This document shows, in pieces, positions 1 through 12,086 of a DNA stretch of 64,000 nucleotides; position 1 is the stretch's first letter, and the number at the start of each line of letters is the position of its first letter. The position numbers and the translations under genes were made by a program. The stretch spans positions 5,808,501-5,872,500 of the forward strand of contig WPIO01000010.1 in assembly GCA_009760855.2 (NCBI GenBank). The letters run 5' to 3'. Source of the stretch: Cristatella mucedo. Lineage: Eukaryota > Bryozoa > Phylactolaemata > Cristatellidae. The notes below the pieces were generated by a model. That model did not search any database and was not told the origin of the DNA. It was given only the letters and a program-made list of their open reading frames with translations.

Positions 1-79
1 ACATGTACAAAACTAATGCTAAGTAGAGCAAGAGAAGTTTTTAAAAAAGTTTAACGATTCATTGATGGTAAGCAAACAT

Positions 80-155
80 GTCAGTCTGGAAGGTCTTCCA
101 GGCTTGTGGAGCAATAGAACTGACGGAATCGTCTCCAAGGAGTTCGAGGTTAGTT
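80..155 (-). mobile_element. possible ATT-LINE 3' fragment
   Basis: Weak match to the part of the ATT-LINE C-terminal region that reads ccaggcttt...ggtctccaaaggatt on the plus strand of longer copies. Short and diverged. Confidence 0.25.
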
Positions 156-280
156 AGCTGCAGGGCTAGGGCAGCTGGTGCTGTTATATCTACGGATAGG
201 CCGAGGCAAGAGAATACCTGCAGAACGAGTACCTATAGAACAAGTGAGTAGCAAGCCATAGATTTCAAGTTACTGATCGA

Positions 281-380
281 ATGACCATTCTATTGTGCTT
301 CTTTCGAAGCAAATGTGCAGCGCCTGGAGAGGGATTGAGTTCTCTGAGGCGCTTTATCAAGCGTGTTATTATCAATATTA
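281..380 (+). mobile_element. ATT-LINE 3' tail
   Basis: Contains the family's 3' hairpin region (gcgcctggagagggattgag, then ctctgaggcgctttatcaag) followed by degenerate ATT repeats. Only the last 100 bp are present. Confidence 0.7.
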
Positions 381-1454
381 ATATTTGTATTATAGAGAGT
401 GCAGGTGGATAAGAAAAGATGCGCCATTTTTTTAGTTTTAAATTTTACTCTTGCAAAACATAACTGCCGATACATTATTCATTATTTTTGCTTGCCATAA
501 TTCAAAGCTCGTTTGAGTTTTTAAAGGAGATAAAGCAAATGTGAAAGTGTGATCCAAAACCTTCTTCTTGTGTTAGATCAGTTCGGACTAGCCAATTATA
601 AACTGCCCCAACCATGTCGTTAATACGAGCTTGATCGCAACTGCCTGATAAAATATGACGAGCAAAAAATTGTATTAGACACTGGGATGAGGTCTCTCGC
701 AGGACGCCAATAACGTAGGTGAGGCCCATTAGAGGATGTCATTGAGGAATGAGCATGCCCTGAATATTGTCGTAGTCGAGAGGCGAAAAGCATTTGTTTT
801 CTACAAAGCATATGAAAAGGCCTATCCACACGAGCGGAAATCGTGCGGATTGAGGTTCGGCACACGGCTGAATGCCAAGTGCATCAAGAATTCTGACCAT
901 ACCAGCAATCATCGAGCATGTGAGGATCTCGCTGGTCTGAATGAGTTTACAATCGGCCAAGATCTAATAGAATAAGAGCTCCTGCACGCGATCAGTTAAG
1001 GATCTTGCGACCCACCTCCGAGAAGGGTTTCTGTCCATATGGGGAGGAGGCCCTGCTCCAGCTTGCGTCCACGTCCGCCACATTCATTGAGAGCTAAGTG
1101 AACGAAAGTGGTATGCAGTCATTTCGAACACTGAGTTAGTTCATTGTACGGCCTGGGGAGCTTGCACATGTAATTTTTAAGCTTCAGTGACCTTATTTGC
1201 GCAATTTTAGCTACGCATGAATGTTTTATGTAGATTGAACGGTGCCGGAGAACAGTGTTGGCCGGAAGCACAAGTTTAGCTTGCCGAGAATAGCAAGCTC
1301 TTGGTGCACACGAACTAGCCTCAGCTAGATAAGCCACTCATGAATGTGAACTTTTCTACCCACCGAAAATCAGCAAACGCGAACGTTTTACATTATTAGA
1401 CATTGATTTGCTCCAAAATAGCACACCGTGATAAGCAGGTACGAAATTACTTAC
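381..1454. other. no gene recognised
   Basis: A minus-strand frame is open from about 960 to 502 with one stop, but it matches nothing I know. P450-1 exon 5 was looked for here and not found. Confidence 0.4.
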
Positions 1455-1541
1455 TTCCTGTGAAACGTAGGATTAAGGGCCAGTCTTTGAACAGCCCACT
1501 TGTCGTAGTCTGTGTGAGTGACAATGCCATCACCCAGACCA
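1455..1541 (-). pseudogene. P450-1 exon 4
   Basis: An 87-nt exon bounded by a CAG acceptor and a GTAAGT donor. It encodes GLGDGIVTHTDYDKWAVQR then LALNPTFHR, the C-helix region where W and R of the WxxxR signature contact the haem propionate. It is open and would splice in phase. Exon 5 was not found to the left, so the copy continues beyond position 1 or is truncated. Confidence 0.85.
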
Positions 1542-1750
1542 CTGTCAATGAAAGAGCAGATGTCACTAGAAGGTAACATAGGGTTTCAAGATATTTCGGG
1601 GTAGTAAAATGAGGCGTGCTACCAGATCGTTTGCCACTTAGCAGGCAATATGCAAGGTTCGCAGTACAACTCGCTGTATAATTCAGCATTTAAGTTATGG
1701 GGTACCGGGCTCAGCTGCCTAATGGTTAAAGCAAGTATATAGTCTCTTAC

Positions 1751-1909
1751 CGTTCTCCGAAGATATGACCAATTTAGTTATACGTTGTACTCTTGGGGAA
1801 TGCTCTTGGATGCTGGAGTAGAACATGCTTAATAATTTCCGGATCAACGCATGATGCGACATCATTGTGAAGAATAAAAATTACGTAAGTGTAGCCATAT
1901 TTCATATGC
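1751..1909 (-). pseudogene. P450-1 exon 3, nonsense mutation
   Basis: It starts after a CAG acceptor (1910-1912) and ends at a GTAAG donor (1746-1750). It encodes KYGYTYVIFILHNDVASC and later IIKHVLLQHPRAFPK, which align without gaps to P450-3 exon 3. Codon 45 of the block is TAA where P450-3 has Thr (in NYSTLAYFLGER). Same length as the paralogue, 159 nt. Confidence 0.85.
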
Positions 1910-2507
1910 CTGAAATTTGACATGACAAAGTCAATGCCAGAGCCTTCCAATCCACAGGTCTAGAGGGTTGACAGAGATACATGCTGAGATCTTTTATACC
2001 AGCAATTTGCAATGGTTTTCTTAGCTTTAGCTCAAGAGCAGCTTAAGTTCTTACAGTCTCGGCATGAGAACCACTGCTGAAATTGATGGAATTTGCGCTA
2101 TCATGTATGTCACACTTAACCTTCATGCACGTGAAAGCTTTTAGCCCTCTATTAGCCGTCCTTAAAAGCCTTGCTGAAAGGCTTGTTCGGCAATTAGAAA
2201 ATGGCCATTACGACGACGTTACAACTTTGCTTTCATACCCATAACAGTAAATGGTTCTTAAACTTAATTTATGTAGATGAAACCATAACAATCTCATCTT
2301 TGAATCTCATTGAGTCTACCGGAATAGTAAATGAATTATAAATACACGTATTTGCCGGGCATTCGTAAGCAATTACCACTCGATAGGATTTGGCACTCGC
2401 CGCCTTAATTCGGCACAGAGGTCAGGTGCTTGCCTTTAACTACTAAAGTTAAGGCTCTAATCATTATTAAACTATGGCTAAACAGTATTAGCATATCTGT
2501 GAAATGA
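1910..2507. other. P450-1 intron sequence, nothing recognised
   Basis: AT-rich DNA between exon 3 and the first SINE. No repeat or coding match was seen. Confidence 0.4.
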
Positions 2508-2655
2508 GATGCCGAGCTGGTTTGGCCCGGTGGTTAAGGTGCTCGCCCTAATCAAGTTGTGGCCGAGGTCATGGGTTCGAGCCCCATGGTGTAGGTAAAG
2601 CGCCTGAATAGAGATTAAGTTCTCTTAGGGTGCTATACAAATTAATAATATTTTA
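2508..2655 (+). mobile_element. SINE-1: tRNA-derived SINE with ATT-LINE tail
   Basis: The head resembles a tRNA gene: an A box around ttggcccggtggttaa (2521-2536) and a B box ggttcgagccc (2574-2584). The next 60 bp (agcgcctgaatagagattaa, then ctcttagggtgctata) copy the ATT-LINE 3' hairpin tail and end in AT-rich repeats. The shared tail suggests mobilisation by that LINE. It is not a functional tRNA: the stems do not fold into a full cloverleaf by eye. Confidence 0.8.
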
Positions 2656-2699
2656 TTTTTAGTATTTAACTTTAAAAAATCAAAACATTTGCAGCGTAA

Positions 2700-2757
2700 A
2701 TAAAGACCCTGATTAGAGATTGAGGTCCCTTAACGTACAATATAAACGAATAATACG
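2700..2757 (+). mobile_element. degenerate SINE/LINE tail
   Basis: The agagattgaggtccctta stretch resembles the agagattgagttctctga tail core shared by the SINE-1 and ATT-LINE families. Confidence 0.35.
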
Positions 2758-3937
2758 CAGTTATAGTAGATGCTCTAAATTTGCATCTATTGTACAAATG
2801 TCTTTCTTGACAAAGCCCCCAAACGAAGTACCCCTATACAGTTTCGTGATCCAGATCTCTGGTAGCGATGCTCAAAGTACTGTAAATTCCAGTAAATCTA
2901 CTGGCCTTGAACCTCTATGTAAAAACTATTTTCTTCTTGAATTTATCAAGATGAGCTTCAATAAAATCTCATTTCAGACATGCTGCATACTGTATAGCCA
3001 TAGTTCACCAATGATTCGAGCCTTAAAAATTAGCTCATAGTTTTCAGTCTTCTGTAGACACAAAAAGCCGTGAAGCACTGCTGTGATACTGTTACATGCT
3101 AGTTTCTCCATTAATATGAGATTATAAGTGGTTTATTCACACTTCATGATCTTACCTGAAGCCTGGAAAATATCTTACTTAAAAAACTTGGGAGAATTTT
3201 AAAATTGAAAAGTCCTGAATATTGTGGCCCTAAAAACAGAAACAACGTTTTCCCTGTAAAATAGCTATTCTCTATTTTTCTAAGCATCAGGATCAGGAAA
3301 AGGTTATCCTTACTTACTGATAAAAGATAAAAATAGTCCTAAATCTAAGGAATTAATGTTATTGCTATCATTGTTATTTAAAAGAACAAGATAGTTCTCT
3401 TTAGAAACTGAGCTTGAAAGCTATTCAAAAAAGACTTTGATACCATAAAAACTAAAAAGTCATTTTTTAATGAAGTAGTGATATTTTTTATAAGGTTACT
3501 TACATTCTGATTAAGACTTCCCGAAGTTAGCGTTGTTCATCCCGTTCTATCTAGTGTCCCTCTTTTGGTCATTAAGGTCTGCACTGACTCATTAGCCACG
3601 TCTTCAACTTTTCCCGTAACTGTGGTAACCAGTTACTGCTTAATTTGTCTTGCCATTTTTGCATATTTGTTTTTTCGTATCATACATTGCATAGATATAA
3701 GGACTTCCAAATTCTTGAGCATTGTAAGTAAAGAACTGTTTAGTTTTAGTCAACGTAAAGTTACACCCAAATGCTCCAGCTTAGAATTTAGCTAAATTGT
3801 ATCTATTTTTTCTACAGCCGTCTTGCACATGAACTGAATTCAGCATGCAAACTAACTTTCAGATTATAGGACACTATTTTTGATTGGACTTGAGTTAGAA
3901 AATTCTAAGCCAAGTCCAAGGATATTGTCTGGGAAGA
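2758..3937. other. P450-1 intron sequence, nothing recognised
   Basis: AT-rich sequence with no coding or repeat match. Open frames here are short and composition-driven. Confidence 0.4.
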
Positions 3938-4100
3938 GTCGTAATGGCTCAGTAGGTAAGGTGGTTGCTTTTCACGACCACGGCCTCGAGCTCGCGGGTT
4001 CGAGTCCTGTGGTGGGCGATCCTTTATCGCCACTGCAAGCGGTGGTGATAGCCGTAAAGGCTCTTCTGTCGCTATACAAAAAGAGGCTGTTAAATAAGCA
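3938..4100 (+). mobile_element. SINE-2, copy 1
   Basis: tRNA-derived head with A box (tggctcagtaggtaagg) and a perfect B box ggttcgagtcc at 3997-4007. The body (ggtgggcgatcctttatcgc, then ctgcaagcggtggtgatagc) recurs in four other copies in this window, all on the plus strand. It ends ctcttctgtcgctatacaaa. Confidence 0.85.
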
Positions 4101-6889
4101 AGCATATTTATTTAAGAGAGCCACTGCTCCTGCCTGGGACAAGATCAGTGATGATTGTTTCGAGATATACATACTTAACGAGGAGCTTATGTATTTTGGC
4201 TATGGCGTATTTATACCGAGATATAAAAAAGTAAGTAATTATCTTCCATTCTCTCAAAAAAGTTGCAATAGTCAGACTCGGTGATACAATGACATTGCAA
4301 AGCAATCAGTCTATTTTATTGGTATTTCTAAACCAGGTGAGTAAAATCATCGAGTGATTCCAGCATCTGCAATATCGTTCAAGATTTTTAGAAATGAGAG
4401 CAGGCTGAAATTATGAAATAATCTCTTGCAGCTACACTTAACAGAAATGCATCCTTTCAAATGATATAAACATGATTGTAGAGCAAAATGAGATAAACAC
4501 CGGCTTAGCCAATTGAATTACTAGTTACAGGAATAGAAAAGAACCGTGAATTCAACTAGTGCTTATAGGATAATTCAGGATGACAAAATTTAAACATACA
4601 AAATACGAAGTAACAAACTGTGTGTTTGCACCCTGCAACTTAGGCTAAGAATCAACGCTAAATTAGAATGTATGTGACTCTGCAGCTTTATTTATGAAGC
4701 AGAGGGTTAGCCTTTGTGGCTAACATCCAGCCTGCAGCCAGCGAGGAAAGTTCCTTACTGTTAGAATCCAATGACAGATTAGTGCCATGTTATGTGAGCA
4801 CCGTCGTCTTGGGCTTTAGATGAGGCATATTCAGGATTTTAAATTTCCTTCAAGCAGGTCATATTTGTCATAATAAAAAGTTCATTTAAAGCAACAGTTG
4901 ACAATGCTGCCTCTTTCATAAAAAGAAACAAATTATAAGCTGTATAACTGGTCTTGACCTTGCTATTAAGTTCAATATCTCACAAATGACTTCCTGCTAG
5001 ATCAGCCACATTTTGACGACAGATTAAAAAGAAGTTTTTAACGTGGTTTCTGAATTATAGCCAATAGGAAATAGTTTTTCATAATCCATGGCTTGGCCAT
5101 GAAAAAGCCTATTTCCCGTATTAGGCAGGGAGTCCAGACCTAGCATTTGGATTTAGAAGTTTTACGAGATTTTACGAAGTTTTACGGATAACAAATTAAA
5201 ATAAGAAGTTTCGCCAGAGACTTTATGCTGGTCGGAATTACAGAGGTACTCGAGCAGTAAGGGATGTATTGCATGCCATGGCTATTGCTGGAAGCCTGTA
5301 GCCCTCCGATGCTGATGGACAGATGTCTCAACGCTATGAATAGCACATGATGTCTATAATTAATGCAGCTGTATTTCTCTACTCATTTTACGCTATTGCA
5401 TTGGTCATTCAGCTCCAAATCACTAACCGGGCTCCAACTCACATTACATTACCGAAATGTACAGAGCGTAGGCATAGACTAGCCCCTTTACGAGCTCTGA
5501 CTTAGTTGAATGATGACAGTGTTTCAGGAGCCACTAAACCGTGCGGCCTGCAGTTGTTCTAGAGCTTATCGCTGAGTTGCTTTTAGCAGGTGACCCTCTT
5601 AAGTTCTTGCACTATAACTCATACACCTGTAAATTAAATATGGCTAACTGCAATTCTCAGATCTAGAGCCGAATAGTGAGGCGGATGAAGAGCGGCCGAG
5701 AATACCTCAAGGCTGCCTATGAGCTGAGAATAGCTCAACTCAATCTTCAGCCAACAATTTAGTACTGTCTCTGCCTGCGTCTTTCGCTAGGCTGTCTCTA
5801 ATTGCTTCGAAATTACGGAAACATACAATGCAGCGTACTAGGAAAAGTCACCCTACTAAGACCAATCTTTGTTTCACTCACTTCTTCTGCTAGAGCCACG
5901 CGTCTATTGACGTGCTGCTCTGGTCCTTCTCATGTCCAACTCTTCTAATTTATCTTAACTGCGAATTGATTTCTGATCCCGACGCAGCGATTAGTCTAAA
6001 GCATCGTGAATTTACGTACGTTGCTCAAATTCGGAGGTATCAAGAGCGAAAGAGACTGCCGATTCTCCGTCAGGCGCTTAGCGACGGGAAGAGAACGTTG
6101 TAGAATACACGTGAATGGCGAAATGTATTTCACTTTTGATTAAAGATCAGGGGTCACCATTAAAGAGAGTGCACTGCGGTCCTCTAAAAAGTTCCGGCCA
6201 ACTGTAAGTCGCATGGACTTGGATAATGAGTCGGAAACGTGTTGATGTGTTTGTTACCGAACCCACTCAGCTCCCTACGCCAATCCCTACTAATTAAAGC
6301 GAGAAAATCCGTCAAGCCGCAATACGATACTCTTGCTTCGCGTGGCACGATGGCGGCTTCCGTCAAACGGCCAGATGGTGAAACGTTGCCTTCCGTGACG
6401 GAACTATCGAGATCAAGCGAAGCGAGCCAACAAGCAGGGAGTTGCTCTTGAACTCTGATATAGACAGTGGATTATCAACTACGAACTGTTACAAAAACTT
6501 TGTTATCAAGCAAATAATAGTGCCGTAACCAAATTTAGATTCCTTTTAACTTAAGCACAAGCCAGTAAAACAATTGAGATTTTCTTTTTATATATACCTA
6601 CTTCGATGCTTCTAGAAAGTACTGAATGATAGCGTATTAGTAAGGCATTCTCACCTTCTACACCAGAATACACCCAAGACCGCCAGACCAAAGCAAGATA
6701 GATTTTTTCATATTTGATCACGGTTGCTAACTAGTCACATCAGAATTTAAGTCTGCTACGCCAGCCACGTTGACTGCAATATGTGCTTAGGATGGCAAAA
6801 TTCATGAACCGTAGCTCGTTACAAACTTCAGGGAACGAAGCTGTCTGTGTCAGTTGCGTTGCTTAGTGCTGGTGTCGGTCAGATGTAAA
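4101..6889. other. P450-1 intron sequence; CpG-richer pocket near 6180-6450
   Basis: No gene or known repeat recognised. The pocket around 6180-6450 is GC- and CpG-richer than its surroundings and has short open frames on both strands that match nothing. P450-1 exon 2 was sought here without success. Confidence 0.35.
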
Positions 6890-6950
6890 AAGCAAATAAA
6901 GGGATTAAGTTATGTGAGGGTGCTATACTAATGTATTATTACTAAATTAT
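6890..6950 (+). mobile_element. degenerate SINE/LINE tail
   Basis: gggattaagttatgtgaggg followed by tgctatactaatg and ATT units resembles the SINE-1 3' end. Confidence 0.4.
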
Positions 6951-7371
6951 ATCAGGGGTTGAGGCATGTATGCTCAGAATAAAGAGGAAACGCCCCACAT
7001 AAGAGCTGCACGGCGCTTAGTTTTTCCCAGTTGAACGTGCAAAGAGTTTAAGCATGGAGACGTAGCTACTTACGGCTCCCAGTAATCAAACTTACGCGGC
7101 TCGTGGGTAACGCAGCTAGCCAAAATGCCGTAAGTAGCCTGTGGCTGCAGGGCTAGACAGCCAACAACTGCGGTCGACCGCGAGTGGAAAAAGTTATGCC
7201 GCTCCTAGGTGTGCAGCATATGGCCAAATAATAGACGAGGCCCGTTATATTTTCAATTATGTGGCCTAATTTGGTTGAGTCGAACTACCAGCAAGTCAGC
7301 CAGCGACGTTAGTGAGGAAACGGCAGTAGCCGGCACAGCAAGATCATGTCATGCTTCCTTTGCAGCAAATG

Positions 7372-7438
7372 CAAAATACCTATTAAAAGATTGAATTCTC
7401 TGAGGATGCTATAACAAATGTGATATTGCTATTATTGT
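7372..7438 (+). mobile_element. degenerate SINE/LINE tail
   Basis: aaagattgaattctctgagg followed by atgctataacaaatg and ATT-type repeats. Same tail core as SINE-1 and the ATT-LINE. Confidence 0.45.
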
Positions 7439-7879
7439 TATACGGGAAAAAGCCTGCTGGTTTAAATGCATCGGCTAGTGTGCTTGCACGTGCACTTGTG
7501 TGTTCCAGCCCGATGTACACGTAAACAGTGCCGTGGAATCAAGCAAAAGCTTAGACATGTAGCCATCATCGTCAGATGGCAAGTACGGTTTTAAGCATGT
7601 TGCTAAACTAGCATGTTCACAGTATTAACCTAACCGACAAAGCTTGGGAAAGTAATTGACGCTTTCTCCCCCATACTAGCTTGTTGCATTGGCAAGGATA
7701 AGCAGTGGCCTTTTCGGATTTTTCTATTGCCAAAGCAAATCCCATGTGTAGTGAATGTGAAGGCTGTATACACACCTTATGAAACAGGCACCAGAATGCT
7801 GCTCAAAAGTTGATTACTATCCTCTAGCGAAACTCTGAAACTTCCCAGTCATCTCATTCTAATATTGTCCGGCTCTGCT

Positions 7880-8051
<172 letters not shown>

Positions 8052-8381
8052 CTCCCTCCCCTCCTCTTCTCTCTCATGCCAGAGGGTACCGGTTGTGCAT
8101 CAGCAAGCAGCAAGATGTTTCAAGTCACCACATATCGCAGTGAGTAATCATGAAGCGCTTTGGGAGCTGACTTAATGAATGTTAAGCACGGTGTTTGGAA
8201 TGATAGAGGACGTCCAGCTGTTTTGGTCGAGGTCCTCCAGATTAGCTAACAGCAAGTGCACGTTGAATTCCTCGCCGCGCTAAAGAGCGGCCTCGGGCGA
8301 CTCCTAGCGTAGTGTGGACCTTTACTTGATTTCTCCGTAATACCTTCGGGTATTCCGCTGCTATCTTCGCTGTGACTATTT

Positions 8382-9811
8382 ATGAGCTGTTCTCGGATAT
8401 GCTACACAAAACAGGACCTGCTTAGCATAAGATGCGATGTCGCCATTAGTCGATACCTACCGGCGGGCCTTCTCCTGCAGGTCAGTAAGAACCTTCCTGC
8501 ATGCTGCGTTCGCCCTATCAACAGCTCGGCTATCAAACCTACGACTCGTAAGTTTAAAGCGCTGAATAGTGCTTGTTGCGGTAGTAGCCCACCCGTCGTA
8601 GCCCAGCATGTTGTGAAACGTCGTCCGACGGCCGTTACCAAGGTCCTATTCAAATTCGAAGAGCCAGCGTCTGCCGGGCCGGACGCAAACGGTAGAGAAT
8701 ACAAGCCACTTCTTCGCCGTCGCCCAGTTGTTGGACAGCCTCTTAAATTTCGCCTACTAAATTTCCACTCGCTAAAAACCAAGGGGTTACTTATCCGCGA
8801 TCAGGTGGTCCAGGAGAAGCTAGATGCATTTCTGCTTACCGAAACCTGGATGACGCCTTGTTCCAGAAGCTGTATTTCCGAGACCACCCCACCCGGGTTC
8901 TCATTCTATCAGTCCATGCGTTCTGACAAGGTTGGTTGCGGGTTGCAATTGTTGTTCGCGAATCGTTTGGCTATAAAATGTGCAGTATCTGGCATGGGTC
9001 ATCGTTTGAATCAGTTGCTATCAGGTCTTCATCAAACACAATGCCTCCCACAGTTGTGATATACCGGCCTACTTCTGGCTGTCTAAACTTGTTTAGAGAG
9101 GAGTTTCCAGAGTTCCTCGCTAAATTTTTTATGTGAGACAGGCCAGTATTGATTGTAGGAGATTTCAATATTCACATTGACAACCCTAGCAACAGCCAGG
9201 TCCGCTCATTTCTTGACTGTCTGGAGAATTTTGGTTTGGCCCAACACGTTAATCACAGCACCCACGTCAGTGGCCACATTCTAGATCTCGTGATCACTAA
9301 GGATGTCCTCTCCACTGACTTTGTGGTGTGCCCACTGACCCTCACAGATCATTGTGCGGTCTCGTTTACTGTTCCTGCTCCCTCGTACGTACAGGGCAAT
9401 GTCGAATTTGCCAAACGACGTAACTTACAAAGCATTGACATAGACAAGTTTTTGAAATCTGTTTGTGATGCAGGTCTTCTTGATCTGCATTCAGACTTGA
9501 CCGGCAGCCTCGATACCCTCTCTGATGCAATGAACATGACACTCAGGAGTGCTCTTGACAAGCATGCTCCCGTTCGCTCTATCCGCATTCAAAGTCGTCG
9601 AGATTTCTTTCAATTTACAAAAAAACTCCTTAAGATGCGCCGGGTTAAGCACAGGCTAGAACGTAGTTTCAAGAAATCGGGGACTGAGGCAGATCTAGTC
9701 AATTTTAAAGACTTCCTTCGAGTTTACACCCGAAAGCTTAAAAAAACCAGGGCTTCTTTTTTCATTAGAAAGCTGAATTCCTGCCAGTCGGACACTAAAC
9801 AGATAGACTAA
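8382..9811 (+). pseudogene. ATTAC-LINE endonuclease region (APE-type), broken
   Basis: Three overlapping frames together cover an APE-like endonuclease. NFHSLKTKG, then LDAFLLTETWM, appear near 8760-8850; a VVIYRPTSG block lies near 9050; GDFNIHIDNPSNSQ starts at 9155; then ILDLVITKD and DHCAVSF. These are the usual endonuclease landmarks of L2/CR1 LINEs, in order. Frames shift near 8950 and a TGA interrupts near 9134. A 13-bp tandem duplication (9794-9806 repeated at 9807-9819) shifts the frame before the reverse transcriptase; the second long copy lacks it. Confidence 0.88.
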
Positions 9812-9814
9812 GCA

Positions 9815-11600
9815 GATTTATAAGACAGTAAACCTTTTACTGGCCAATGCTGTGAGGTCTGACTCCCCAGATATTAAGGGGTCAGCCGAAAAGTTTTCAG
9901 CCTTCTTTACTGAAAAAATTGTGCACATTCGTGCCTCCATTAAGCCCCCTCCGACCAAAGCAATCGCCGTTCCTCAACCTGTGACCTTACTTAAAAGGTT
10001 CTCCGATGTTTCTGCCTGTGATGGGGCTGCCTTAATAAGGTCTAGCAAAAAGAACTCGTCTCCTGAAGACCCTATACCTTCATCTCTGTGGTCTTCACTT
10101 GCAGACCAACTTAGCCCTGCCATAACCAAGATTTGTAATGCTTCTTTGGGAAAAGGGGTCGTCCCCAAGTCCTTCAAATCGGCAATCGTTAGAACTATTC
10201 TTAAAAAGTCTGGATTAGACACAGAGATCCTAGCAAACTATCGTCCAGTTTCCCTTCTTCCGTTCTTATCAAAGATTCTTGAAAAAATTGTTGCTAAGCA
10301 GCTAGTTGAACATATTGAAAATAATGGAATGTCAGAAACATTTCAATCAGGGTTCAAGAGGCAGCACTCTACTGAAACTGCTCTCCTCCGTGTTAACAAT
10401 GACATTCTACATGGCAACGACGATGGGAATGTCACTGCCCTAGCTCTGCTAGATCTGTCTGCTGCGTTCGACACCATTGATCACGAAGTTCTGCTTGAAC
10501 GATTGAGAACAACGATCGGTCTGGCAGACGAAGCAATGGCGTGGTTTAAATCATACTTGTCTAACCGTGTTCAATCCGTATCGTGTGAGGGTCAGGTCTC
10601 ATTCACGAGAAGGTTCACCTGCTGAGTCCCTCAAGGGTTTGTACTAGGTCACTCGCTGTTCTCCATTTATACACAACCTCTGAGAAAAGTGATTAAGGCC
10701 CATGGAATAGGATATCACTTCTATGCTGACGATACTCAGTTGTGCTTGTCATTTAAACCGTCGGAATCTGCTGCAGCAACTGAGAAACTGAATGCTTGCC
10801 ATGCCGATATTCGATCCTGGATGTCGGAAAACTTCCTGAAATTAAATGACGATAAAACCGAACTGCGGCTCATAGGACACCCAAAGCGTGTGGCTGGATT
10901 AAAAGGCTTTGCTGTTCTAATAGGTGATGCTATTGTGCGACCTTCACCACGTCCTCGTAATTTAGGTGTCGTGTTAGACAACTGCCTCAATTTCAAAAGC
11001 TTCATTCAGAAGACTGCCTCTACAGCTAGCCATCACATCCGATCCCTATCCAGGATTAGGAGCTGTTTCCCACAGTGGCTTGTAAAATATTTAACTAGCT
11101 CCTTAGTTCTGTCTTGACTTGATTATTGTAATTCCCTTTTGGCTGGGTTGCCAAAGACAGCTATTATGCCTCTACAGCGGACTATGAATATGGCTGCAAG
11201 GCTGGTCTTCAAGTCCCAGCGGTTTGAGCACGTGTCGCCTTTGCTGAAAGAGCTAGGATGGTTGCCGGTTGAGCAAAGAATACAGAGCAAATTTCTTACG
11301 CTGACCCACAAGGCCCGCCACGGCTTGGCTCCTTCATACCTTGCTGAACTGCTGCATCAGTTTCAGCCTGTTCGTGCCCTGAGGTCCAGCTTGGACAATA
11401 AATTAGCTGTCCCATTCGTCCACTTAAAGACGGTTGGCGACAGAAGCTTTAGCTCTGCAGGTCCTAGGCTGTGGAACTCGCTTCCAACAATTCTTACGCA
11501 ACGACAACTACTCTCCTACTGCCGACTATGGCACATCTTTTTCAGTGGTCCTGAGCTGCTACTTCTATGCTACTCACTACCTCAACTGCTCTCCTGACTC
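9815..11600 (+). pseudogene. ATTAC-LINE reverse transcriptase and C-terminal region, broken
   Basis: RT blocks in order: [58 protein letters not shown], then HFYADDTQL with the catalytic YADD at 10722-10733. The C-terminal region has [28 protein letters not shown] and PRLWNSLP, characteristic of L2/CR1 LINEs. TGA replaces a codon at about 10623 and CGA became TGA at 11115. Both sites read through in the other long copy (Gly and Arg). Confidence 0.92.
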
Positions 11601-11977
11601 TGCTATGCTTCCCATTTTCTCTTTGTTGCGTGAGACGAAGTATGTTAGCTACGGAATGCCTACCGAACGCCGCTTAGGCTGTGAGTGGGCTATACACAAC
11701 TCTCCTGAGTAACACCCACATGGTCTTTATGATTTTGTGGAGTTACAGAAGGAGATACATTATATTACATTATATATTACCTCGCTCCCACTTTGCACCT
11801 GAGAAACAGCAACACACTCACTCCAGTCTCACATTACAATTGAGAGTGCCGCATAAGTTGTGGAGATTACAACACCTGTTTCTCAACCAGCGGTGCAAAG
11901 ACCCATCGAGTTTGGCATAATAACTGTGAAAGAAGGTAGCCTGAGGCAGTCATAAGCCGCTTTTGCGATGTACTTAC

Positions 11978-12086
11978 CTGGATCGAGGTGGACCAGGTAT
12001 TTCAGAAAACTTCCGATGCTGTCGGAATACTAATAGAGCTTATGAAGCAATGATAGCCCGACCAGCGAGGCAATGAGAAAAAGCAT
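11978..12086 (-). pseudogene. P450-1 exon 1 (membrane anchor), nonsense mutation
   Basis: ATG at 12084-12086 opens a hydrophobic N-terminal segment (MLFLIASLVGLSLLHKLY), typical of the ER anchor of a microsomal P450. Codon 19 is TAG. The frame then continues for 17 codons to a GTAAG donor at 11973-11977. This is the only exon 1 of the array seen in the window. Confidence 0.65.

Larger units (their letters stand above)
8250..11780 (+). mobile_element. ATTAC-LINE, long copy 1 (L2/CR1-type)
   Basis: A non-LTR retrotransposon with an endonuclease-reverse transcriptase region, an L2-like C-terminal segment and a tail of ATTAC-type repeats (11758-11780). The left boundary is approximate: the compound microsatellite ends at 8049 and recognisable coding starts at 8382. 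The copy is dead (stops and frameshifts). It sits in intron 1 of the P450-1 pseudogene, antisense to it, about 200 bp from exon 1. Confidence 0.9.

Noticed and set aside
502-960. Minus-strand frame of about 150 codons with a single stop
   Set aside because: No recognised motif, an isolated stop in the middle, and no splice or repeat context; could be chance.
3997-4007. Possible functional tRNA gene (perfect B box)
   Set aside because: The same head and body recur five times with a non-tRNA 3' part, so it is a SINE; no full cloverleaf by eye.
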